DNA of 64,000 bases, from contig NC_081824.1 of assembly GCF_030867095.1 (NCBI RefSeq), positions 349,530,203-349,594,202 on the forward strand. Reading direction: 5' to 3'. The notes below the pieces were generated by a model. The model was given only the letters and a program-made list of their open reading frames with translations, was not told the DNA's origin and ran no database searches. Position 1 is the first letter of the stretch; the number at the start of each line of letters is the position of its first letter. This document shows positions 12,801 to 24,800 of this stretch, piece by piece. Origin of the DNA: Alligator mississippiensis (taxonomy: Eukaryota; Chordata; Crocodylia; Alligatoridae). A program made the position numbers and the translations under genes.

Positions 12801-15800
12801 TTCTGGTTTTAAATCTGCAGTTATCAAAGCAATGTTATTTTGCATTGGCTTTATCTACAGTATATTTTAACACATTTGTCTCTTGCGGACTTAATATATT
12901 TCCAGTTCATTTTTCTAGCAGCTGCTGTGGGGGAAACTAAATGCAGGTAGTTTATTTGTTTCCTATTCTGTGTTTGGGGAGCTGGATAATGCAGTGTGAA
13001 CATTTTAAAAATAAAATGCAATATTAACAACCCAGATAATTAATTAGTACGATCTGATCTGTGAAAGAGGAGAAATGGCATTAGCTCTGTACAAAAGGTG
13101 TTTTCCTTTGCCCAAAGAAATTAACTCTTGCTTATTAAAACAGATTCCCCTAGCCTCAGTGTAGCATTCATAGTAGTATCTTTTGTTTACTTGAAAAGAG
13201 ATCTGTAAGGGACTGACATGCTACTTAGTAAATAAAAACACTGTCCCCCACCACCTTAGCTGAAGGTCAAGCCTCAGCGTGGTATCTGCAGTGGAGTCAT
13301 TACTATAAAAAGAATGTAATTTAGAGCCAGAAAGTCTGGTGTTGACAGTTATCCCCAACCATATAAGGAACTTCACGGACATACTAGACATCTTTCATAG
13401 TAGGCTGGGCATTCAATTTAGTCAAGATATTAATTATAGCTCCTGGATGAACTGTTCAGGTCATAGAACTCAGCTTATAAAAACATCAGTCACAGCTAGT
13501 GTAAGCGGATGGTTAGTACAGATCTAGTATCTCATCTACTGTTTCTTTCAGTTTACCAAGTGCATAAATTTTATGTGGCCATTTGTAATGAATTGGGGTA
13601 TGAATCAAATACCTCTGGGATAGGAAACTTCTCTGTCAGAGGGAAGAACCATAAAACTAAATGTCAGTGGGACCTTATGTGTCAGTAAATGTGGTATTTA
13701 ACCTCTCATATATTCTATGTGAATATAATATCTAAAGCAAATGATCAAAATGTTATTTATTAGGGGGTTGCACACTTTGTACCTTCCATCAGTCCAACTC
13801 CCTGCACACACCAGCAGCTCCTCCTATTCCTCCCTTCTCCATGGTCTCCTTCTGTAATATCTTCCCATCTCTGCCCCCTCCCCCTTACTCCAGGCACTCC
13901 CTGTGGGTGGGTGGTATTGTTTTGGTGGGATGTGGTCTGTGGATATCAACAGATTCCTTGATCTGTAGACAATTAAGGTCCTGGCTGAAGCTAATGGGTG
14001 TGCTAACCGAATGTCTGGGGCTCTCTCTGTTCCCACTTTCTTCCTTTTGGTTTTCTGATAGATTGTTTTAATCTCAAATCAATAGGATCCTGCTCTTGGG
14101 TACCTAGAGCATTTCCTGAAATTTTAAAATGGATTGGCTATGGTGGTCAGAAATTATTGTCTAATCTCCAAATGGGCAAAGGGGGAAAATGCTGTCAAGT
14201 TGAGTCAGGGATCATGTATGATTGCTTGAAATTATTCTGTTCTGGCCCGTCGGTATACCGCATGAGTGCTTGCAGCATGGCCAAAACAAACAAAAATGTT
14301 TGTGACTTCCACTTTATAGATAAATTATTTCATACCTCAGTACAAAAATATTTCCACATTTCTGAACTGTTGCTATACAGTGGTACATTTATTGGACCTG
14401 GTGGGACTCCTGACATGACTGGAGTGTAGCTATAGGGGGTACACCTTGCATAAAAGGGACTGGGTGGGGGGAAAAAAGGTGGAGGCATTGCTCTCTATGT
14501 GAAAGAGCGGTACACCTCCTTGGAGGATGACATTGGCTTTAAAAATGGACATCTTGAAACTCTCTGGGTCAAGTTGCAGGCGTGTGGGGGGAGGCTCGGC
14601 GAGAGAGACCTGACTTTCGGTGTATACTGCAGACCACCAGACCAGGGGGAGGAACTTGATCTGGAATTTACCTGAGAATTGACCGAGGCTGCATGTGCAC
14701 ATGACATGGTCGTCATGGGAGATTTTAATTATTCAGACATCTCCTGGGAGGAACACTTGGCCAAGTCGGAATGGTTGTGATCCTTCCTGACTCAAGAGGT
14801 GCATGGGTCAACCAGAGGTGATGCTCTGCAAGACTTGGTCCTGGCCAAAGGAGATGACCTGGTGACCGACTTAAATATAGAGAGAATCTGGGCGACAGTG
14901 ACCATGAAACTATCATGTTCACTATTCGATGCAAGGCAGACAATCAGATAACAGGATTGAAATTCTGGACTTCAAAATGCAAATTTCAACAAGCTTGGGT
15001 CACTAGTAAGGCAAGTGCTGTGGGACCAGGGACTGAAGGTGAAAGGTGTGCACAAAGAGTGGTTGTTCCTTATGGATACAATCCTTGAAGCACAAAAGAA
15101 GTCCATTCCCATACAAAGAAAGGTAACAGAAGGACTGGGAAGCCCTGTTGACTGTGATTTCCCTGTTTAGCCCTCTTAAGAAGGAAGAAAGAACAATGGA
15201 AGCTTGGGGTGGGCATGAGGGAGCAGGTTGACATTGTATACCTAGACTTCCAAAAGGCCTTTGATCTAGTATCCCATGATATCCTCACAAGAAAATTGGA
15301 GGATTGTGGGCTTAACTCCGAGACAGTCAGGTGGGTGAGAAACTGGCGGCAGGATGTGCGGGCTGACTGGGGGCGAGCCGGGGCCCGTCTTTGCGCACGC
15401 GGGCTGTGGCCAGCAGCCCAGGCACGCAGGGCCGGAGAAGACCGCGGCAAGCTAGAATTGATTACAGACACGTAATGGTTGATTAAAAGATTGTTTACTT
15501 ACACCAAAAGATGGTAGTGGTGTAGGCTGGACAGTTTTCCAGGCACAGCTCCGCTTAAATCCCCGTTGGAGGATTACGACAAGTCAGCTCTTTTCCCCAG
15601 AGTTGTCGAGGCTCCGTGGATTCAGTTCCCCCGGAGTTGTTGAGACTCCGTGGGTTCGGTTCCCTCCGGAGTGGCTGAATCTCCGTGGGTTTGTACGGCA
15701 CTAATCTTCCCCGGAGTTATTAAAGCTCCGCGGGCTTGGTTCAGTTCCCTCTACCACGAGGGTTGTTAAGGCTCCGTGGGTTCGAAAATTGGGTTTATAG

Positions 15801-18800
15801 GATAGGGATACGTCTAGGATTGCGCTCGGCGATGGGGAGAGGCCAAAGGCTATTTAGACCTCTGTTGCCTGCTTAAGAGAGGCGCGTTGGGTCCGTAAGG
15901 GTCCACATCGTTTAGAGATCTTCACACAGCGCGAAGTCTCCTCCTCCTCCTGGCAAGTTTTCTCTCTCTCCAGGTTTCCTCTCTCTCCGGCTTGGGCGGA
16001 AACCACCCAAGCCTTTTGTACGGCTAGCAAGCCAATAGCTAGCTGCCACGTGTGCCTTTATTCAGAGTTGGCCAATAATGTGGCGCGAACTCCCATACAA
16101 ATGGCGGGAACTCCTTTGCACCGTGCATCTCTGAGATGCAAAAGAAATGCACCATGCAAAGAAGCTGCAAATTTGGCGGGAAATTCCCCGTTGCACCAGA
16201 GTTCTCTCCCGCAGCAGAGAACTCTGCCATGCAAGGAAGCTATAATTTTAGCGGGAACATAATTTAGCATTGCCGAAGCACACACAAACAAAAACTCACA
16301 ACTTTGGGTTGTGACACAGGATAGGACCCAGAGAGCTGTAGCGAACAGATTTGTGTCACCCTGGCGAGAAGTGGCCAGCAGTGTCCCATAGGGGTCAGCG
16401 CTCGGTCCAGTTCTTTTCAACATCTTTATTAACAATTTGGATGTGGGGGTGAAGAGCTCACTGGCCAAGTTTGCAGATGACACCAAGTTATGGGGAAGCA
16501 TGGTCATGCTTGAAGATAGGCTACAGGCTTGCAAGTTTGACAGATCGGAACTGGATGAAGTTCAATATTGAGAAATGTAAAGTGTTCCACCTCAGGACGA
16601 GCAACCCCCAACACACCTACAGGCTTGGTGGCACCAAACTGACTAGCACCATGAATGAAAGGGACCTGGGGGTAATAATAGACTACAGTATGAACATGAG
16701 CCGGCAGTGCGCTGCTGTAGCCAGTATGGCAAATAATACTCTGGCATGCATCAATCAGTGCATCTCCAGCAAACCAAGAAAGTGAATCTTCTGCTCTACT
16801 CAGCACTGGTGAGACTGCAGCCAGAGTACTGCGTCCAGTTCTGGGCACTGCACTTTAACAAGGACGTGGACAAGCTTCAGGGAGTCCAGAGAAGAGCCAC
16901 CCGTATGATCAGAGTCTTCAAAGGCAAGCCATACGAGGAAAGGCTGAGGGATCTGGGACTCTTCAGCCTGAGGAAAAGAAGGCTGACAGGGGACCTGGTA
17001 GCAGCTTACCACTACACTAGGGGAGTACATCAAGGGCTCGGTGAGCAAGTGTTCACCAGGGGACCTAAGGGGGAAATTAGGAGTAATGGCCACAAACTCC
17101 TGGAAGATCAATTCAGGCTCAACATTAGGAAAATCTTTACAGTCAGGGTGTCCAGACTGTGGAATAAGCTCCCTCCAGAGGTGGTGCAGTCGTCTACCCT
17201 GGAAATCTTCAAGAGGAGACTAGACAGTCACCTTGCTGGGGTCACCTGACCCCCAGTTATCTTTCCTGCTTGGTGCAGGGGGCAGGACCCAATGATCTTC
17301 CAAGGTCCCTTCCAGCCTTACAATCTATGAAGCTATGACTTCTGCCAGCAGGGGCCTTAGGAGTAGATGGCCACTTCCAGATGAGCAGGAGTGTGCAGTT
17401 TGTGGCACCACAAACCGCATGTGGGGAACTTTAAAATATGCCCCTCGCTGCAAATGTTCAGTGTGGGGCAAAATATGTTACCAGGAAATCCTGGTAGCAA
17501 AAAAAAAAAAAAGAAAGCACCAGAAAAAAACACAACATGGCACACATGATAAAGTGTGTCAGTAGACACCAAGGCTTTGTCCTCCAGGGAGATGCTTTGC
17601 CTGCCGGCTAGAGCATTTCCACTCCTTCAGTTGTGCGCTGGCTCCTCCAGCATGCCCAGAGCTGGGAGAAACTGAGCAAGAGTAGTTTGCCCGAAGTGGG
17701 ACAGTTTGTCCCTCAACAAAGTGCACGTACAGGGACATGTGCTGTGGCAGAAAGTAGTAGCACAAATTTGTGCCGCTACTATTTTTGCTGCTGCAAGAGC
17801 ATGCCCCTGCGCATCTGGACATGGCCAATAAGTGTGGAACAGTTACAGGAGGAAAAGAGATGCAGACAAGGGTCATATTGAAGTAGGGCATAAAGAAAAA
17901 ATATGCTTGTGTTATACACAGTGTGGATTTCAAAGGTAACTGTTTCCATAAGCAAAAGTAAATGCAGCATCTCACCCAACAAAACGTGTTGTACTGTGTT
18001 TCACATATTTCCCTTCTCCCACAAAAGTTCTACTTTAGGCTGGCTTCTACTGAGTTGTGACTTGTATAAAAAGCCTCATTGGAAGGTGTTGCTTACATAC
18101 AGTTATTTTTATGTTCCCTTCATTTCCCTGCAAACAAAAGGGACATTAATCTCTCAGGTGACAGATAAGCACTTTTTCATACCTGTGCCCCCTGGAATAA
18201 TCCTATAATGAATTATGTGATAGAGTTGGGGAGATCTTTCTCTCACCCTCTAGATAATTCTGTATATAAACACCACCACAAAAATCTTCGGCTTTATACT
18301 GTGGAGCACATAAGATGAAATTTGCAGAAAGCCTCAGAAATTACTTTATTCTAATCCTATGGAAGTCCCTGAGTGTGTTTCCCTTGATCTTCAGTGGGAA
18401 CAGAGAGTGGTATCAAATACTTTTGAAAATCTGATCCCTATTTTTTTTAAAGAGAGAATGACTCCTTTCCTCTTATTTGTAATAGGTTACCCATTTAGTT
18501 TAGGGCACGCTTATTGCTTATGTAGCTGGCAATTGACTTTTGGTCACAGAAGACAAGAATATTATTGTATGCCAGCACCAAATTATGTGTGTAGCAACAC
18601 AAACAAACCAGCTCAGATCATGAAAAAGTCAGATGATGATCCAGCTTAGATCAGGGAACAATCTGCAGAGCTCTGGAAAGTCCTGGATATTTTATAACCT
18701 TAAGGGAAATTTTCCAGTAGTAACTGCCTGCTTTCATGGGACATATTGCACAAAGTCTGAGGTTGAATTTGTTTAAAACTAAATCATCTTTTTGTGCATG

Positions 18801-21800
18801 GAAGGGAAGAATTGAGTTGTGAATACTTATCCTACTCCTTAATGGTATACAAGGAATGTAGTGGTTTTGATCTCCTAAAAGCAACAATCATAACAGCAGC
18901 TTTTGAGCTGAAGTGGGCAACATTATTTCACTGTGGTGCAATTAGGCTGCCAATGGCAGCTGTTAATGCTGAAAACCTAGTTTGGAGATGTGACTGTTCT
19001 GCACATCTATTTGTGGAATAAAGCAAAACGTTCAGCAGGACTTGCTGCTGCCCGCAGAGCTTTCTCTATAAAAGTCTCCCTATTTTCTTGGGCAAATGCC
19101 AAAATGTTCAGCCTGGTTTTAAAGAATCCACTCAGGAGGGGTTTAGGAGCTTTGCAGTAGTAATTCTTCATGTACCAGCCAGCTGGCAAAGAAGCACACA
19201 CTTTCTATTAAAAGCTGCTTTAATTAACATTAGTAATACGCTACTACCCACCTTTCATAATGTTATAGTTGGGGTTGTATCCAGTTCATTGTGAACCTGC
19301 ATTTTCAAAAGGTTAATTTCAGTTCTTTCCTGTTTCTTACCATATCAAATGTAGGTGCCTCGTCTTAAACTTTAAAGCACCAATAAACTGATCCTCCACC
19401 TGTATCACTGCTGTAATGTCACCGCTCCCCCTGCCTGATACCTTCCCCTTTCCCCTTCTTAACTCTCTGTTATGTCCTTACCCAGTTCTTAGTGTTATCC
19501 TTTCTGATGCCCTCCCTCAGCACCAGGAATAATATTCCTATTTTTTTAAAGAATTTGAAGGAAAACTACCAGTTCCTTTTCCCTTTTTCACATCCTTAGT
19601 TATCTCTTCAGTTGTTGCCCTATGAATCCTTGATCCATTTTTTCTTACTCAGTTTGCGAACAGGGGAGACACCCCCTGCATTGCTCCTAGGAGACTGCTG
19701 TAAATCAGAGGAGTCTGTGAAACTGCTGATTGAAGCTTGGGCCATTTCAGCCCCTGCAGTAGTCTACACAGTCTGTAATCCCAGGGATACATGAATGGTT
19801 CATAGTCACCTCTGCCTCCTTCCCTTTTGTACTGTGACAAGCAGGGTAACCTGTCTCTTTGTTTGCAATGTAAACTACTGTGTAATCTTCTCTATCGTGT
19901 GTTAGAGTAGTAATACAAGCTTATTTGGGTTTGCAAATTAAAATGTTTCGTGCCGCTCTGCCCATCTGACTCCCACCGTCTTCAGAAGGAATTGTGGAGC
20001 AAAGTTTGTGTTCCCTCAAATTCTCAGCATGCAGGGCAGGGCCTGTGTTAATCTCCTAGCTGGTTTTAGTGATAAGACTACAAATGTAAAATAAACGCAG
20101 GGAGCTTCTGCTAGAACTCTAGCTAGACTTACAGCTACATGTCTGTTGATTTTACTGGATTTGTTCCTGAATACCAGAGGAAGAGAGAACGGAATCTGGG
20201 CCAAGAGGTTTTCAACTGTTTTACATGTGAGGCACCTCTCACTGGACTCAAGGCACCCCTCCGTACCTTTTATGAATTGAATGACACCTCATTTAAAAAA
20301 CGCATTTATTTTATCACAGGGCTTCCCTTCTTGCAGTGAGGCTGGGTAGCTGGGCAAGGGGAGCAGCTAGACCCAGAGAGCTTGAGCTTGCTCTTACCTG
20401 CCTTATTTTCTGGGCTGGGGCACATTGATTGAGCATCACTGTGATTGAACATCACTGGCCTAGAGCTTTCACAGTTGAACACTCAGAGCTTACCTGCCAG
20501 AAAGCCATTTTGTTACTGAATGAAGAGGCCTAGGAACTGTAAAAGCATCTAGCATACAAAATGCATCTGACAGCTGGCCAGTTATTCCTTTATAATACAA
20601 GCTTGCTGCGCCTTCTGTTCCACTTGAAGATGTGCCTCTGTTATCCATTTGTTTATAACAGTGGAAAGGGAAAATGAGGGCCATGCATCGCTCTCCTCCC
20701 CAGATAGGAAAGGGGAAATTCAGGGAGGGGCAGAATGAAGAGACACGTAGGAGCCATTGGTATGAGGAGGGATTGGCTTTTGGGGTCCCACAGGCATACA
20801 GGGGGATGGGAAAGTAGCATACAGAGGGCTTCGTGGGCAAGAAAAATAGAGGGAAACAAAGGAATCTTGGCATTTCCAATGAGCTTAGCCTGTAGAAACA
20901 ACAGGTGTTTATTCTAGTCCATAGGTTGGCAAGCTTTTCAGAGCATCAGGCTGAAATAACACAGCTCAGTTCCAGAAAGGCCAGCACTTCCAAACCAGCC
21001 GCCACTGCTACTTTTCTCCACCTCTAAAATGCTTCTGATATCCAGGCTTTACTCTGTGTTAAAACATTTAAATGGGAGGTGCCTTACCAGTACAAATACA
21101 GTTTGGCCCTTTTTGTGTGCTTTTGTTTGCACCTTGAACTTATTCCCCTGGATGAATGCTTTACAATCCAGGAGGATTTTTTAAATTCATAAACTGGGAA
21201 ACTGTAAACCCTAATGGTGCCCAATGGGCACCATGTTAAGACTGTGCGGGCCGGGAGCAGTCCGAGGCCCTTTTTATTCGCGCGGCGGGCTGTGGCCAGC
21301 AGCCCGGACACGCCGGGTCGGGGAAGGCAGGTGGCACGCTAGAATTAGGCACAGACGCTTAATGGTTGATTTAAGATTGTTTACTTACACTGTAGATGGT
21401 CGTGGTGCAGGCTGGAAAACTTCCAGGAAAACTTCGCTTAAGTCCCAGTTTAAGGACTCGGACAGAGCTCTGGATTCACTCACACGAAGTTTGCTAGGCT
21501 CCGTGGAACTTGTGCGCACAGGGAAGGGTATGTCAAGGGATTAGGCGGCGACGGGGAGAGGCGAGAGGCTGATCAGACCCCTATAGCCTTCTTGAAATAC
21601 ACGCTGGGTCCAATAGGCTCCGCAGCGCTTAGAGATCTTCACGAGACGTGAAGTCTCCTCCTCCTGATGTTCGTGGAGTCCTCCAACTTGGGCGGAAACC
21701 ACTCAAGCCTCTTATATGGCTAGCAAGCCAATCGCTAGCCACCACGTAGGAATAATTTAGAACTGACCAATAGTGGGGCACGAATTTGAATACAAATGGC

Positions 21801-24800
21801 GGGAACTCCTTGCAACGTGCATTTCTGTGTTGCAACCCTGCAAAGAAAGCTACAAGTGGCGGGAAATAATTCAGCAGTGCCGAAGCACACACAAACAAAA
21901 ATCACACCCTTGGGTTGTGACAAAGACTACTTCTTGATGCACGCTAGCCCTGGGTTAATGATACAGTATCATGATGAAGCTTCTTTGCCTTCTTAGTTCC
22001 ACAGGAAGGGCAGGATTAATCAATAAAAGAGTGGCACTAAGGCTTAGTAGAGGAACAGTGTGTGTCAAGATGGCACTAGGACCCTGCTCCCATCATCGCA
22101 GTTTCTGTCTGAAGCCACAGGGAGAGGGTTCAGCCTTCACTTGTCCCTACTGCCAAATGCTGCCAAAGCCGCATGTCTGCAGCTTTTGATTGCAGACTCC
22201 TGCTCTAACAGATTAAAGTACTTGTAAATGTTCCACAGAAACAGCTACAGATTTTGTCTCCTGTCCATGCACCTGCCACATATTTTGTTTCAAGATTACA
22301 CTGTGGGGGCGTGGGAACGGGGGAGGAAAAATGTTTGATTCAGACATCATTATATGAAGTACAGGTGGTGCTAAGTCCTGTCTCCATTATACTGGTAAAG
22401 TGTCTTTTAAGTACTTTAAAAAAAATCTCACCTCCTTAATTAGTGACAGGTAGCACGTCAGGTTCAGTTTGTGTCTACATGACAGCAATTCTGGCATCAA
22501 AGCCATGTTGGAGTGTGTGACCCAGTGCTTCTGCTGAGCCATATGCTAAAGGCATGTCCTGTGACACCCCAGGCTGCAATCCAGTGAGTTTTTAGTCTGT
22601 GGCTAGAATGCCTGTAGGACCTGCCCACAGAAAACTGCAAGCTGCACATGGGGGAAGCATGCTCCAGAGCGTCATACAGCCAAGAGAAAGTGGATGTAGG
22701 ACAGGCGCAAACCAGTTGCACAACATCTCTGTTTGTCCCTTACAGCAAAAACACAGCTTGGTGGCAGAAAAACAGCCAAGTGTCAGACTAGGCCTCTGCT
22801 TAGGGTGTCTTGCTGCCATTTTTAACCATACTCAATGTTGCCTCGAACATTATTTAGAGTCAGCCAGCTGTGCCGATGTTATTTTCAACATGGTCAAAAA
22901 TTGTAGTACAAACAGGGCCTTTCCTTTTTTTTAAAGCCACTGGCATTTCCTAAGAAACAGAAGCTTTATTGGAGTTCCCTTAATATTGTCAGTTTTCTGT
23001 GTTTGCGAGCTCAAGTGTTCGTTCCTAGTTAGTCTCTCCCTGATCTCTGCCCTGGCTTTCTCATGCTACACAGTAACAAGCATAGATACCAAAACCACTC
23101 CTGTCGACAATGTAACCTGTGCGTGGCTTTACTGTGCATTTTTAACCAGTTGCTAATGAGAGTCTGTTGATTGTGACACATCACTTAGTTACTTGGGCTA
23201 TCCATTTCAGTTTGAAAGTCCAAAGCTGTTAGAGGTTGGGCCTGTCATCTGTGTCACAGGTATCAGATTTTAACCAGCTAGAGTATGGCAAGAGAGCATA
23301 GTTACTGGCTGCCAGTCCTGACTTTATCTGACCTTCCTATGGAACCGAAAGATGCATAATCTCCTGGGGTGAGATAACTACTCTAAGAGGCCTGCCATTG
23401 GTAGAACATGGAAAATGATATTGTTTTTAAGAAGAATGTAGCATTAAAATAATATGAAAAAATGGTGTCATTCAGCATCAGGAATTGTCATCCATGTGAT
23501 AACAGGATGGTTTTCTCTCTTCTCTTCCCTTTTCAGATTTCCAATCTGTATAGGACTTTTTCTATGAGTACAGTGCTGCAAGCACAGCCTGGTAACTGAA
23601 AATCAAGTTTGTTATCACTGTTTCTTACATAGTTAACTACACCTTTCTTGGCAATTCTGTTAATGAAAGGAAAATGGAAAAAAAACCCTCTACTTTTCTA
23701 GGAAGAAAATTGTTATGGGATCAGAATAATATGGTTGGTAGGAACCACTAAGAAGTCATTTAATCCAGCAATTGGTAGCCTTTTTGTGGTGACAGGCTGG
23801 AATAACCTCCACACACTCTACCTAGCTGCAATGCAACATAGCATGAATGAGGCCCTCCTGCTCCATGAATACCACTAGAGTCCTCTTGGATCTATAGGCT
23901 CTGCAGAGTAGACTGTAGGTTACCATATCCATTGGCTACAGCCCAGAGACTATAGGATACCAACCCCTGATCTTGGACAGCCCTTTCTGATCAAGGAAGA
24001 CTCATGACTATTTAAACCAGAGGTGTCAAAGTGATCAGGCTCCATGGGCTGGATGAGTGGCACAGGACCAGTGCATAGGCCAGGTGAATAACTCAGGGCC
24101 AGCCCTGCAGGCCAAATGAGTCCCATGCCCTTCCTCACATGCTAGATACAGCAGCTGCTCCAGCCAGTCTGGGATGTGGATCACACACAGCATATGTCCC
24201 AAACCGGTTGTGCAGCACAGTCCTAGAGCAAGCGCCACGGCTATTAGATTTGGTGTGTGGCGGGCGGAGGGGTCCTGAACTGGCTGTGTGCGGGTGCTGC
24301 TTGTAGTGCAGGTCTCAGAGTGGTCTGCACATGCAATGCATGTCCTACACTGGCTGGAGCAGGCATCGCATTTGGCATGTCTTGGGCCCTACGCATGGGG
24401 CCAGTCCAGTGCACACCTCACGTGGTTCAACTCGAGACTCAGGGGCAGGGGCCAGCTGTTGGACCCCATGGGCCATACCTTTGATACCTCGGTTTAAACC
24501 ATTTTAGCCAAGTGTTTGCCTAACTCTCAGTTAAAAATGTGTGGTGATGAAGGAGATTCCACAACCTCTTTAGGTAGTTTGTTCTAGTGATTAACCACCC
24601 TCTTAGTGAGAGAGTTCATCCATCTAAATTTCCCTTGCTGCAGTTTAAGTCCTTGTTGATCTATAATCTCAGACTACTTAACTAAGAATGACTCGTTAGT
24701 AGTGCAAAAGGCTATTTTTACAATTTAGTTTGCCAGAAGTTTAAAAACAATCTTCATCTAGTGACAAAATATTTCTTGTATGTTTTTCAGTGTTAGTGTT

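Larger units (their letters stand above)
23728..24680 (-). mobile_element. Old CR1 fragment carrying two DNA-transposon insertions
   Basis: CR1 minus-strand sequence appears in three pieces: 23728-23765 (ending 'aagtcatttaatc'), about 23970-24018 ('ctgatcaaggaagactcatgac') and 24493-24680 ('gccaagtgtttgcctaac...ccacaacctctttaggtag...gattaaccaccctc'). The order matches the CR1-type sequence at 60245-60355. The gaps are filled by the elements at 23766-23969 and 24019-24492. Confidence 0.7.

Noticed and set aside
16746-17249. 167-residue ORF as a host gene
   Set aside because: It is the C-terminus of CR1 ORF2 ([11 protein letters not shown] block followed by the CR1 3' tail).
15350-21927. The two LTRs as the ends of one provirus
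   Set aside because: Each has its own distinct 5-bp duplication, CR1 resumes right after the first, and the sequence between is CR1, MITE and ordinary intron.
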